This document shows, one piece after another, positions 32,001 to 42,430 of a stretch of 64,000 nucleotides of DNA. Within the stretch, counting starts at the first letter, position 1. Each line of letters opens with the position of its first letter. Location: contig CM044956.1 in assembly GCA_024516035.1 (NCBI GenBank), forward strand, positions 7,651,911 to 7,715,910, given 5' to 3'. The position numbers and the translations under genes were made by a program. The notes under the pieces were generated by a model that saw only the letters and a program-made list of their open reading frames with translations, had not been told where the DNA came from and did no database searches. The stretch comes from Bactericera cockerelli. Its lineage: Eukaryota > Arthropoda > Insecta > Hemiptera > Triozidae.

Positions 32001-34436
32001 CGGATCAAAGACAACACGTAGGGGTGTAGAAGATGATGTTGGTTTATAGATGCCAAAATGCAGTAAAAGATAGTCTGAACGGTGTTGAGCAATAGTCATA
32101 TGTCCAGGTTCAAGATAAGATTCCAAGTTGTCATAATACAGCTTCTTTTGTTCTGGATCACGGGACAGCTTATTGTCGAGAGATTCCAGCCGTTTTAGTG
32201 CTATTTTTCTATTTGATCCAAGATCAGGTCGTATGAGGTCCTTGAAGGGAAGACGCAGCACATATCTTCCATTTGAGTCTCTCTGATGGGTGTCAATGAA
32301 GTGTTGTTCACAGGCAACTTCTTCTGGATTTGGAGAATGGATGTATGGCAGTTCTTCGCTCTCCCAGAATTTTTGTAATTCCATGGCAATTGGATCCTCT
32401 TTGACAAAGAAGGTATGGTAGGACTGAGGTTTTAGTTGGTTAGGACACTTGCCCAGCAACAGCCAACCCAAAATAGATGGTACAGCTGATGGATTACCTA
32501 AAATTGTCTTTGATGAATGATCAAGAAGTTGACAGTAATACTCTGCTCCAATTAGAAGTTCAATGGTAGAATCTAGTTTTGGATCCACATAAGTTAAATC
32601 AGCTAAAGGTAAGTGGGAATACATTTTAATAACATCATTGTTAATAGTGTTTGATAGATTACTGGTAATCTTCGGTAAGATGACGGCTTGAATATTCAAA
32701 GGTCTACTATCTGATTTTATAATATGTTTATGAGGTAAAAGTTGAACACACAACTCCCCTTTGGCTTTTACTGGATTGGACGTATCAATACCCGAGATGT
32801 GAAGGTTCGATGCTTTCCATCCAAGCTTGAGTTGTTGAGCTAAGCGATGCGAGATTATAGAGATTTGACTACCTGAATCAAGGAGACAACGAACAGAATA
32901 CCACATCCCAAATCTGTCTTGGAGTTGCACCACTGCAGTTCCCAGAAGTACCGTTGAGTTTGAAGTGGTTGAGGTTTCAACAGCATGATTTCCTGAAAAT
33001 AGATTGGTTGAGGAAGATTGTCCTTGAGCAGGAAACCTATCCTTGTGTGAACTGGAGGTTGAGGGATGAGTTTGTTCCTTAGTGTGTCCTTGATATTGGT
33101 AACCTGACTTCTGTTGACTTCCACCTGGTTCAGATTGATGTAGCAAGGAATGGTGATTTTTGCTCTGACAATATTTGCATTGATACATAGATTGACACTC
33201 TGGACGGGAGTGTTTGGAACTCAAACAAGCAAAGCATAATTTTAATTCTTTGACTTGAGCATAGCGCTTGGTAACATCCATCTTTAAAAATTTGGTACAT
33301 GATGCAATCCTATGATCACCAGAATTACATACTGAACATGTGAACTTTGATTTTTGAAACTGCTTAACTTGATAAGGTTGTTGAGGTTGAAATGAAGAAA
33401 ATTGATTATCTCCTGGTTGAGCAGTAACTTGATAGGTTTTGCGATTAGATTGGCTAATATTATCTCCTGGTTGAGCAGGATTATCTCCTGGTTGAGCAGT
33501 AACTTGATAGGTTTTGCGATTAGATTGGCTAATAGGTAATTGAGATTTGTGGTTATTCACTGAGTTGTCATGGGTAAGATCCAGAATAGAACATTTGTGA
33601 CGCACAAATTTAACTAGATCCTCAAATTTGGGAAAATTATTCTGAATCTGCTCGGTTTCAAAGTCTTGACGGGTTTTTTCATCAAGGGCTTTTAATCCCA
33701 ACTGAAGAAGGATAAATTCTCCTAGGTTTTCAATGTTTAGACCTCTCAAAGATTCTACATTGATATGGAAAATATCCAAGAAATTCCTCAATCCTTTTAT
33801 GTGATCACTTTGTAAAGGTGAAAATTTTAAGATTTTTGAGAGATAGTTATTGGCTAAAACCCGCTTTTTTCCATAGCGATCAACCAAGCTTTGATAAGCT
33901 AATGGATAATTTTGAGCCAAAAAAGATATATGATCAATGCAACTAGCTGCATGGCTGCTTAGGTAAGATTTAAGATAACTGAATTTTTGAATATCAGAAA
34001 GGTCGGTATTGGTATGGATTAACTGGTCATACAAAGATTTGAAAGCAGGAAAAGCAGAAATTTCACCACTAAATATTGGTACATTTATGGTTGGAAGGTG
34101 AATTTTGGGTGCTTGAGGGGCAGGAGAAACCGGTGAAGCCATTTCAGCCTTCAAAACGGCTTCTTTAGCCTTGACCTTGAAGTACATGGCCTCAAAACTA
34201 GATAAAGTTTGATCACAGTCAATGCGGTCAGCCTCATCCAACTTTACATTCAAAGTATCCATTGTACCTAAGATTTTCTCAAATTTGTCCAACGTTTCAT
34301 CAGCCTTTGCAACTCTCACTTTAAAATCACTGACCTTATTTGCATCTAAGCTAGCATTATAACACTCTTGCATTCGCCGATACAGCCTATTTCTGTAGTC
34401 TGATGCAATTTTCATTTGGTCAGCTGGAGAATTCAT
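29094..34436 (-). CDS. BEL/Pao retrotransposon gag-pol polyprotein, intact frame, 1780 aa
   Basis: This frame encodes all enzymes of a BEL/Pao LTR retrotransposon, which copies itself through an RNA intermediate. The order is: gag-like region (about 100-290, DUF1759-like); cysteine/histidine knuckles at 367-380, 401-414 and 420-429; aspartic protease DSG at 520-522; reverse transcriptase with D853 and YVDD at 929-932; RNase H with D1108, E1152, D1179 and D1225; integrase zinc region with C1445 and C1448; and integrase core D1480, D1546, E1598. No stop or frameshift interrupts it and the key residues are present. No envelope-like ORF is seen, so this looks like a retrotransposon and not an errantivirus-type element. 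A segment of gag (about residues 303-344) is a tandem duplication of ISQSNRKTYQVTAQPGDN. The intact frame suggests recent activity. Confidence 0.95.
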   Translation of the reverse strand: MNSPADQMKIASDYRNRLYRRMQECYNASLDANKVSDFKVRVAKADETLDKFEKILGTMDTLNVKLDEADRIDCDQTLSSFEAMYFKVKAKEAVLKAEMASPVSPAPQAPKIHLPTINVPIFSGEISAFPAFKSLYDQLIHTNTDLSDIQKFSYLKSYLSSHAASCIDHISFLAQNYPLAYQSLVDRYGKKRVLANNYLSKILKFSPLQSDHIKGLRNFLDIFHINVESLRGLNIENLGEFILLQLGLKALDEKTRQDFETEQIQNNFPKFEDLVKFVRHKCSILDLTHDNSVNNHKSQLPISQSNRKTYQVTAQPGDNPAQPGDNISQSNRKTYQVTAQPGDNQFSSFQPQQPYQVKQFQKSKFTCSVCNSGDHRIASCTKFLKMDVTKRYAQVKELKLCFACLSSKHSRPECQSMYQCKYCQSKNHHSLLHQSEPGGSQQKSGYQYQGHTKEQTHPSTSSSHKDRFPAQGQSSSTNLFSGNHAVETSTTSNSTVLLGTAVVQLQDRFGMWYSVRCLLDSGSQISIISHRLAQQLKLGWKASNLHISGIDTSNPVKAKGELCVQLLPHKHIIKSDSRPLNIQAVILPKITSNLSNTINNDVIKMYSHLPLADLTYVDPKLDSTIELLIGAEYYCQLLDHSSKTILGNPSAVPSILGWLLLGKCPNQLKPQSYHTFFVKEDPIAMELQKFWESEELPYIHSPNPEEVACEQHFIDTHQRDSNGRYVLRLPFKDLIRPDLGSNRKIALKRLESLDNKLSRDPEQKKLYYDNLESYLEPGHMTIAQHRSDYLLLHFGIYKPTSSSTPLRVVFDPNISSNNGNNLAKNLLVGPKLQKDISDLLTQWRLHPVVLLCDIQAMYRNILIHPDDRQFQHILWHEKGSMEVTEFELTTCTFGLPGSPYQAQRVLKQLALDEGEKFPKAANALQNEAYVDDLITGSSTVKDAIALRNDIISLLAKGGFSVRKWASSNSTVLEGIAEDLCEKPKCFSEGGEESIKVLGMQWCPKSDAFFYVVNNQSFPPTLSKRQVLAFVAKLYDCNGYLSPVIIWMKIFLQKLWLDNSLSWDTPLSDNLREMWQAFTTELTLLSTFKIPRYINREKCQSMDLVGFADASKSAYAAVVYLRVCNLEGKVKNYLLRAKTKVAPLKVQTINRLELCAALLLTKIVKSLDFLSFDNVYLFSDSCVVLSWLKTPPYQLKIYVANRVSQILETTKPTQWQYVTSELNSADSASRGLTPSQFLKNGLWLRGPSFLKLPVESWPLKVIDMDKPCPETKPVTALLTNIDINPLLQIVEKFSSLRKLKRIFGFVLRFINCCRKQKSNFKPELSVTENDQALEVIIRITQQCYLKDEVKAVKSGQLVGNNLRSLSPILNSVGLLAVGGRLSQSPLPESSKHPVLLPKTAHLTKLLIDHYHQLTLHGGPKVVQSLLQRFYWIIGARNLIRNHLSKCIKCIRMKPLFHQPMMADLPVSRFAQGRAFLNVGVDLAGPFSLKSGPRRNSPIVKSYFAIFICMSVKAIHLELLSSLSTPCFLAALDRFIGRRGLPSNIFSDNGTNFQGASRHISETQQFLSSSQGQIASHLLSREIQWNFNPPSAPNFGGLWEAGVKSVKKHLKHVLNNQTFNFEEFSTILVSCEAICNSRPLCAISVDPNDGVDVLTPGHFLTGAPLLARAEKDTSTDYIPPLKRWLLVTQVTQCFWKRWKSDYLNTLIQRNKWTSSNDNVKINDVVILHTPNCPPQQWPIGIVINVMPGKDNVVRVATVRTSHGVLTRPASKLALLPVGDPRD

Positions 34437-35640
34437 GTTTATTATTGAATGTAGAAAGCACTAGGTAACTAAAAACCGGTAAGTATTCTGTAGAAACCAA
34501 TATTTCTTCTTTTTGTTAGATTATTGACTAGTTAATAGTTAAATATAGGTGAAATTTTCACAAAAAAAATGTGATAACTTTAGAAAGTGGGCAAATTATT
34601 TAATAGATGCAAAAAAACACACTTGAAAATTTTTAAATGGAAAATTTTAATCCAAAAAATATCACTTGGATTATATAACCACTAGAAAATAACTCTCGTG
34701 TAAAAAAAAATCACTGCCAATATTTAAATGGGTTTAGCTGATAATTGTGACAAAATTTAATTATTAAAAATCACTTGGTAAGATTAGTTAGGTGGGTAAT
34801 TCCTTATGCAGATAATAGCACAGAACAAGATCATTAAATTTTGGATAATACAAAAATATCCCCTTGAGCACACTTTACTCGGTAAACTCAGATATAATAA
34901 CTCTTTAAACTGAGGTTTGTTATAGAAATAACTACAGGTAAGTGTTATAGGTTAGCAAATATAAGGAGATGAGATAATTAGTTGCTTTAACTGCAACAAA
35001 ATCTCGGTGGGTGAGAATTATTAATTATGCAACTTTATAAGATTAGATTGTAATGAAATGAATGCAGGTAAATAGCAATATCAAGGTTTCATTAAAATAA
35101 GATAATATGCAGAAAATGCAAGATCAAAAACCCATGAGGTCAACAAATGTAGCTAAATTTTCCAATAACCAAATAAGATCAAAATACAGAACTAAAAATT
35201 ACTCTAGGTTGCTGAAATCGGTAAATTAATGTAGAAAAATGAGGTTTTTGTGGAGATATGAACAATTAGAAACCAGACTTATTCACAGAATGCCAAAAAA
35301 ATCTTGGAAACTGAGCTTTGGCTAGTAAACTTTAGAAGATAATGATACTTTAGTATTATGCACAAATGTAAGGTAAATTGACAGTTGTGACACAGGATCA
35401 GATAACAAGATTATTACAAAGGGTACTAGATTGAGTATTAATAAGATAAAAATAAGGTAAAAGCAATTCTTTTTCACTTGATTATGATTTTAAAACACTG
35501 ATTAAACCCCAACTTTACTCAATTTTCAATGCCAGTAATCCAGATAGGAAGTATAGGCAATCAAGAGTAATATTTCACTTAGATTGAAATTTTAAGATTT
35601 TAAGATGAAATGATTGTGAAATAGGTAATGAAGATGACAA
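34437..35640 (-). other. BEL/Pao 5' leader or flanking DNA, no LTR found
   Basis: AT-rich, without ORFs. GGTAA-containing phrases (for example CAGGTAAGTGTTA, TCGGTAAACTC) recur every 50-100 bp, as do ATCACTTGG phrases. Composition resembles 28,689-29,093, so part of it likely belongs to the element. I found no copy of the candidate LTR and no clear primer binding site. Confidence 0.4.
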
Positions 35641-35790
35641 ACGCTACACATGCGCGGATATAGCCCTCTTGTACTGGGGGGGCACAATCGCACAATATAC
35701 CTAACTAGTGGGTTGCACCCGCCGCTTCGCAACACACACACACAAACGCACCCCCCCTCCCCCCACACACACACGCACATACACACACAA
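35641..35790. repeat. GC-rich patch and (CA)n microsatellite
   Basis: CACACACA runs interrupted by CCCCCCTCCCCCC at about 35,733-35,790. Confidence 0.8.
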
Positions 35791-36235
35791 ATGTCAATAT
35801 TTTTCGTGTCACCCATCCATTTCTTGTCCTTACTGGAGCTCATGAATGGCTCATCAGAATTTCGCGATCAATATGTCAAATGAAGACTCCAACCCTTGCA
35901 AAAACATTCTCGCTTTGAGTTAATTATTCGTCACGACATATTTCGAGAAAAAAGTGTCATTCAGGTCAAAAAACGTAAATACTTTTTGTTTACCCATCCC
36001 TTTTATGTCCTTACTCAACGTAGCTCAAGACGGCTCATCAGAATTTCGTGATTGATATCTCAAATGAAAACTTGAACCCTTGCTTAAGACTTTCTCTTTT
36101 TGAGTTGATACGCCGCCGCCGAGGCGCCGTCACGTCAAATTTTGAAAAAAAATGTCATTTCGGTCGAAAAATGTGATTTTTTGTGTCACCCATCCATTTT
36201 TTGTCCTTACCCCGTGTAGCTGAACCCTAGAGATA
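35791..36235 (+). repeat. Diverged ~190-bp tandem repeat, 2.3 units
   Basis: CACCCATCCATTT...TGTCCTTAC recurs at 35,812, 35,993 and 36,188, with GGCTCATCAGAATTTCG between. The third unit is partial. Confidence 0.7.
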
Positions 36236-36330
36236 TATTCCCGGATCCAAATGGACCTATAGGTAAAATTTCAGGTTTCTCGGACAATCTGTGTGGATTT
36301 GACAACTTTATTATTTAGTTATTTCTTATT

Positions 36331-36986
36331 GGTCTTAGAATTGGGAATTATTTTGGGGCCCGTGCCCCCCTAACTTATTGAGATTTTTTTACGGGATTAG
36401 TCTTAGAATTGGGAATTATTTCGGGGCCTGTGCCCCCCTAACTCATTGAGATCTTTTTTTAAACGAGATTAGTCTTAGAATTGGGAATTATTTTGGAGCC
36501 CGTGCCCCCCTAACTCATTGAGATCTTTTTTTTTACGAGATTAGTCTTGGAATTGGGAATTTCTTTGGGGCTCGTGCCCCCCTAACTCATTGAGATTTTT
36601 TTTTATACGGGATTGGTCTTAGAATTGGGAATTATTTTGGGGCCTGTGCCCCCCTAACTCATTGAGATCTTTTTTTAAACGAGATTAGTCTTAGAATTGG
36701 GAATTATTTTGGAGCCCGTGCCCCCCTAACTTATTGAGATTTTTTTACGGGATTAGTCTTAGAATTGGGAATTATTTCGGGGCCTGTGCCCCCCTAACTC
36801 ATTGAGATCTTTTTTTAAACGAGATTAGTCTTAGAATTGGGAATTATTTTGGAGCCCGCGTGCTCCCCTAACTCATTGAGATCTTTTTTTAAACGAGATT
36901 AATCTTAGAATTGGGAATTATTTTGGGGCCCGTGCCCCCCTAACTCATTGAGATTTTTTTTTTTACGGGATTGGTCTTAGAATTGG
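36331..36986 (+). repeat. ~72-bp minisatellite running into the scaffold gap
   Basis: Units begin with AGTCTTAGAATTGGGAATTA and contain GTGCCCCCCTAACTCATTGA. Starts are at 36,331, 36,398, 36,471, 36,543, 36,614, 36,687, 36,755, 36,827, 36,901 and about 36,973, so spacings are 67-74 bp. Variants recur in order (the pair at 36,331/36,398 resembles that at 36,687/36,755), hinting at higher-order structure. The array is cut by the N gap. Confidence 0.95.
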
Positions 36987-37086
36987 NNNNNNNNNNNNNN
37001 NNNNNNNNNNNNNNNNNNNNNNNNNNNNNNNNNNNNNNNNNNNNNNNNNNNNNNNNNNNNNNNNNNNNNNNNNNNNNNNNNNNNNN
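36987..37086. other. Assembly gap, 100 N
   Basis: Exactly 100 N, a common placeholder for unknown length. The left flank is mid-unit in the 72-bp array and the right flank is unrelated unique-looking DNA, so an unknown amount of array is missing. Confidence 0.98.
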
Positions 37087-38388
37087 GTTTATTTATCTAA
37101 ATTACATATTTTTATGTGTACATTATAATTTGAAATGATGACTAAATAATTTACTTTTCCCCTTTCCATATGATGATATTTATCGTTATATGGAATCCCT
37201 TCGATGCAGTGTTGTAGTAAGCAGCCCTACAGAATTGTCAATAAACGCTTTCGAGACGTATGCATTATTCATTTACTCTTCTCTAACGATTTCAAAACAT
37301 GTGGATATCTCATTCGATATAAAATTTACGAGCTTTCGACAGGCATTTGCAACTTGATGACTCCACGGCTCCACTATCGGACCAGTGTCATAAACAAAAT
37401 CGCCACGTCATCCGTCTGAGATTTTTCTCTTGTAAGTCATAAAATAAATGGTGGGAATGGATTGGACAAATGTCCAAAACAGTCTCGTTTATTGTTGTAT
37501 ACTTTTTGCCCTGCTATGATTTTTTACTTAAAATTCATTAGAAAAATTTAACGTCACATATACATATTATATTAATTTTTTTTATTTTTCGTTGTCTGAT
37601 TGTGATTTTTCTTTTTTAGCTTTTTTGTTAAAAGAGATGAGCTTTTGAGTGTGTTTTTTTTTAAAGAAATGACTAGTCAGACAACTGATAGTCTGAAATT
37701 GCAGATAGTCTTTTAATACACGTTGCGTTGTTAATCTTTTTTTTAAATGTACATAAATTTATAAACATTGATTGTCATAGCTCTGTAATAGCCAGTTTTC
37801 AACGCACCAAAGCAGTTTTCCTAGTATACCGGTAGCTCAGGTTACTAAATTTAGTACTGTGGCGCCTTAGAACAGAACTCACAGGGTTCTTAGATACCTA
37901 GATAGCTGACTGTCATTTTAGTACCTTGATACATGTACTCTTTCATTAAAATGTTGTATTAGACATATAGTCACAAAAAAGTGTCTCTAATAGCTAATAG
38001 ATGAATTTATGTAGTTCACCAAAAACTACACAATTTTTCGAAGGGCCATGTCATATTCATACACAAATTGTTTTGTTGGAAGTAAATGGCGTTTTACTTT
38101 TGAATATCGATCTCCTAACCTAAATAAATAAAATAAACAACCAAACGAATACTCTTTCGGAGTCCAAGGTCAACTGGTCCCCACAAATGTCGTGTTCCCT
38201 TCAGACCACAGTAAATCACTCGGATTACAATCTCTGAATGCTGGACAGTCGGTCACGTTTCAGCTCAGCCATTCCATACCTTCCTAACCAATAAGTCTCC
38301 AACTTCCTAATGAGTTCCAGTTCTAATCATTCGTCCCAGCGATTGATCTCTTTATTTATTCCGAAAACATCTGTAATAATAATACAAT
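37087..38388. other. Intergenic, nothing recognised
   Basis: A 71-codon ORF (37,204-37,419) has no domain. No repeat family recognised. Confidence 0.5.
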
Positions 38389-38734
38389 TTAGTGGAAGGT
38401 AACCAACCACCAGGCGAGGTTAATGCTCTACCACCTAGCCCTCAGAGTCTTATTATTATGTGTGAAGGACTTAAATCAGTGGTTCCCAACTCAACTTCCA
38501 CTGTGACCCACTTTTTTAAATTTCTGAGACCCGCGACCCACCAAATGTGTATTCACCCCTTCCTCTTTCGTAGTTGCTTTTTTCAATCTTTCTTAATCTA
38601 AAATTCTAAAAGGTATTAGTTTTGAGAAAAAAACAACAAATAATTAATCATTTTATTAAGAGGCAAACAATAAAAATTTATTAATTGTTAAACATTCAAT
38701 TAATTAACAAGATTAAGAAAAAAGGAAAAAAAAG

Positions 38735-38838
38735 TGGGCTGGTGGCTCAGAGGTAGCACTCCTGCCTTTGAACCCCGAGGTTGCGGGTTTGATTCCCGCC
38801 CTTGGCGCATTTTTCTCAAGAAGGATAATGAGTAGAGC
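38735..38838 (+). mobile_element. tRNA-like SINE head inside the hAT element
   Basis: GGCTGGTGGCTCAGAGGTAG (box A) and GGTTTGATTCCC (box B) are correctly spaced. CTCAAGAAGGATAATGAGTA follows. No other copy in the window. Confidence 0.6.
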
Positions 38839-38843
38839 CCGAT

Positions 38844-38965
38844 TTTTGCATATTGCATATTTGCATATGCAATTGCATATTTTGGCGGTTTTTTCGGAGT
38901 TTGCATATTTGAGCAAAATCCTGCATATTTCAACAGTATTGGCCAAAATTTGCATATTTCGGGGT
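38844..38965 (+). repeat. Cluster of TTGCATATT motifs
   Basis: At least eight TGCATAT occurrences lie in 120 bp, including the palindrome TTTGCATATGCAATTGCATA. It may be a subterminal protein-binding array or simply a degenerate tandem repeat. Confidence 0.6.
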
Positions 38966-39748
38966 TTATTAGGGGTAAAAATTCGGTAAGTAGTTATCTA
39001 AACTATCTACCTACTCAGAACTACCTAAGTCTATTCAAATCTTAGGACGTAAATCGTAAAATCACATTTTGTTAGTGTACCTACCTACCTAAATTGTGAA
39101 GTCATGTGGGTACCTACTGAGTACTGACAAGCAGCTAGCCTACTGAAACAAGATCAAACTCGTCGTTACGCGTCTGAAATACTCTCATCTGCACTCCACG
39201 TATCAGCAGGGTAGGATAGGCAGAGAGAGGGATAGGTACCTACATCTATTATATTAATTTCTTTCTCTGTTCTCTTTCCTCTCTATTAGTTTTCGGCTGT
39301 TTTCTATTTGCAGTGAATTTATTGTGTTTGTAAACGATTAACTTTTCTACTGATTTTTACTCGAGAAATGTGTATGCATAACGGAAACTCTAGTTAAAGG
39401 AATGGATTATTTTGAATTTAAAATATAATTTGCATTTTTGACTTGGCTAGATACTAACTTTACAATGCCAGTTGACCAAAGTAAAATCAATAAAGAGCGC
39501 CATTGGATTTTTATTTAACATTTTTACGAATCAGAAAACTTTTAAAATTGTTCTACCTAAGAACTAAGACCTTGCGAAGACCCATGAAACCTTCTGGCGA
39601 CCCACTTGAAACCTTCTCGCGACCCACCAGTGGGTCGCGACCCACCAGTTGGGAACCACTGACTTAAATGAATGAGGAAAAAGTCGTGCATTGGGTGGGA
39701 TTCGAAACAACTGATTCCTACGCCTAGCCTTAGCCATTTGACTACCAA

Positions 39749-40541
39749 TATCTATGTCTTAAATTACTTCTAATCCCTTTCAAGTAGGTATATCTAATCT
39801 CATATACCTTCCAATGAGCAAGACATGTCTCCAATTTGATCTCTTTTTTTCTAAACCTTCGAAACATAATTAGTCCTTTCCAGATGTGATATCTTCATCC
39901 ATTCCCCTCACCTGCCTCACCATCAGCTCAACAGGTTGTCACTTCTGATCTCCTTCCACTTCTGATCTCCTTCCACTAATGGAAGTCAACGAGATCTTCA
40001 TTAATACAATTTAGATTGGAAGGTGATTAGATGATTTATGACTGTCGAAGTTTAGTTCATTAATTAAATGGATTTCTTTTTTGACATTTGATTGCTTGCT
40101 TGATTCCTCGGAATTGATGGAACTGGAGAATTATTGACGAAGATTCGAAGAAACTTTGCTTTCAGTTTATTTTTTCAGAGAAATTTTTAATATTAGAAAT
40201 CGAAAGTATTATGTTCGTTTTTGTAAAAGAAAATATTTTTTTGCTCAGATTTTTTTCATATATAAGGACTATTTTATGTGGGGTGGAATTAATAGATGCT
40301 GAGTTGCTCCTGAGTATTCTGTAAATCATAAGTTTTGAATATTTTTTTTTCCACTTGTACATAACAATCGTATTTATTTATTTTGTAAATTAAAAAAAAA
40401 AATTACAAATCAAAAATTTCTTCTAGTTCATCGTGTAAGCTTTGAATATTTGTAATTTAACTTTAAAGACTTTTTTACTTTTCTTATCCAATAATAACGA
40501 AACTATTGTATTCGTCGAACATTTGACCGACCCAGTTTTTT
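39749..40541. other. Intergenic with family Q fragments
   Basis: CTTATCCAATAATAACGAAA at about 40,482-40,535 matches the start of family Q and is cut off by a 5S-derived SINE. AGAAATTTTTAATATTAGAA near 40,180 matches the short palindromic motif seen at 50,253. No gene seen. Confidence 0.45.
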
Positions 40542-40790
40542 TAATTTGGGTTTAACGTCGCTTTCAACTGCATGGTCTTATCACGACGGCGGTGTTACCC
40601 TCCATTCGCTGGAAACTCACAAATCTGCTACTCAAATTAACCCAGACTGAGTGGGGTCGGGAATAGCCAGCATCACAAGGGTTCGAATTTGAATGGTCGT
40701 CACCCATTCGAGTCCTAGCCTCGCTAGACGTCGCTTAACTTCAGTGGCTGAATGAGAACTGGTATATCCAAAGTGCCATCGACGCTGGCT
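40542..40790 (-). mobile_element. 5S-derived SINE, box C subtype, near full length
   Basis: On the minus strand it runs from GCCAGCGTCGATGGCAC, through a 5S-like GAAGTTAAGCGACGTC and ATGGGTGACGACC (box C), to the common body and the CGACGTTAAACCCAAATT tail. Confidence 0.8.
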
Positions 40791-41285
40791 AGGTCTAATT
40801 TAATATTGATACATGTCAGTATTACTTACGTGTAATGAGTTTAAAAATACGATGCAAGGATTTGCACATTCTAAATTCAAATCTGAATTTCCGAGAAGAA
40901 AAAGTAAGAACAATGAAAATTCCTCGCTAAAGAATTTCCTTCCCTCTCTCCTCTATCTCCGAGAAAACTGCTTGGCAAACAATACCCGCCCATCCAGAGT
41001 AAGCTCTCATAAGCTTTTATTTCTAGCTCAATGAATGGACTTCTGTTTATTCTAAGACCCAGTCTTTAATATTAAAACTCGTCCTAAAACTCTGAAAATA
41101 CATCTCTTCGGAGAATTTGTTTTTATTCTCCTCGTGCAAACAAGACTGAAAAGTGAAAATCCTTGATAGTAATATGCGATGTTTTTATACCCGGATTCTG
41201 GAATTATAAAAGTATGGAGATATACAATTTACTTTTGACTTATAATTTATATCACACTAGCAAATATCCCTAGCCTACTACCAGT
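40791..41285. other. Intergenic, nothing recognised
   Basis: No domain in the 73-codon ORF at 40,813-41,034. Confidence 0.5.
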
Positions 41286-41455
41286 TCACTGGTAGTCCAG
41301 TGTTTAACGCGCTAGTCTGGTAATCCAGGTAGTGTAGGGATCAGATGGTTCGAATTCCTCATTCATTTGACTTTGTGACCCTCATAATAATTAAACTCTG
41401 AGGGTTAGGTGGTAGAAAATGCTTTGAGCATTAACCTCGTCTATTTCCACTAAAA
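41286..41455 (+). mobile_element. SINE family A copy
   Basis: Starts CACTGGTAGTCCAGTGTTTA, has GGTTCGAATTCC as box B and ends CCTCGTCTATTTCCACTAAA, with a small internal deletion after box B. Confidence 0.8.
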
Positions 41456-41562
41456 AGTGTTATTATTATTATATGTCCTACATATTACAGGGGCTACTGA
41501 AACATTATTCCTGTCTATATATTCTTTCAATTCCTGATAACTTTAGTCGAGAAGTGATACTC

Positions 41563-41708
41563 ACCGACCTCAGTAGCTTGGTCGACGAGGTGGCGGACTT
41601 GTAGCCTGGAGGTCGGTGGTTCAAGTCCCGGTTTCAGCATAGGTTTGGTAAAGCGCGTTTGAGTAGTTGTGATATCACGTGTGTGATTGACACAAATATA
41701 ATAACTAC
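41563..41708 (+). mobile_element. SINE family C copy
   Basis: CCGACCTCAGTAGCTTGGTC head, GGTTCAAGTCCC box B, and the TGATTGACACAAATATAATA tail. Confidence 0.85.
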
Positions 41709-42430
41709 ATTAGTGTCGTCTAGTATTAACTGTTAAAAATGTTCGTTTCAAAAGCTTTAAAAAAACAGCCTCTAATGGCCACCCTTTTTTTTTAACAAGA
41801 TATGTGCTTTATTATTTTCTAGATCATTTCATTACAATGTTTTGAATAACAGTAACATAATAAATATATAAGGTACTTAAAATTAATCAAATAAAATAAT
41901 TACGAGTATGCACTTATAAGGCCTATTTTTCTTTTGGATTAAAAAAAAAATTCCAGGTTGGATATTTCCAAACATTTCCATTTTATTCCAAGGTCCACTT
42001 CACCACATTCGTAAAAGAAAAATGCGTTTCGGTACTTTTAAAGATAAACAATGGGCTTAACCTATAAAAGAACTGGAAGCAAGAATTTTCTCCTTCCATT
42101 TTGGTTAACTTTGGAAGAGGAAATTTTTTCCTCTTCCCCGTTTGGTTAACTTTGGTTAGAAAGAAAAATACGGCTATACTATCACTCTAAGGTACCTGGA
42201 GAACCAGGCACTTTGTATTATTTCTTGTATTATTTCTTTTTATTATTTCTTATCTTCAGTAAGTTCGATTACCTATACAGACTGTTGTATATATGAATAT
42301 TATTAACACAGTCATATTTTTTTCTTTTTTTTTAAAATAATAGATTCTTCCAAGCTTTACATAACACAAAGGGCTGACAAACACAACGTGCGAAATATCC
42401 TCACTCTTTTTTTAATCCGTTTTTTTCTAC
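41709..42430. other. AT-rich intergenic DNA
   Basis: A short tandem of TTTGGTTAACTTTGG is seen near 42,100-42,155. No gene. Confidence 0.5.

Larger units (their letters stand above)
38477..39661. mobile_element. Non-autonomous hAT-like transposon, 1185 bp, with 8-bp TSD
   Basis: Termini are CAGTGGTTCCCAACT and its perfect complement, a common hAT end. ACTTAAAT flanks both sides (38,469-38,476 and 39,662-39,669). Subterminal GACCCAC/GTGGGTCGCGACCCAC motifs lie near both ends. There is no transposase ORF. A tRNA-like SINE head and a TTGCATAT cluster lie inside. Confidence 0.92.
38389..39748 (-). mobile_element. SINE family A copy split by a hAT-like insertion
   Basis: The 3' part lies at 38,389-38,476 and the 5' (tRNA-like) part at 39,662-39,748. 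Joined across the insertion, they give the normal family A order. The 8-bp ACTTAAAT is duplicated at the break. Confidence 0.85.

Noticed and set aside
35840..36060. Hammerhead core on the minus strand (CTGATGAGCC twice)
   Set aside because: No GAAA box or cleavage triplet at the right distance; the motif is part of the 190-bp tandem repeat.
34437..36300. 5' LTR of the BEL/Pao element
   Set aside because: I looked for the candidate 3' LTR's GC-rich phrases and found none.
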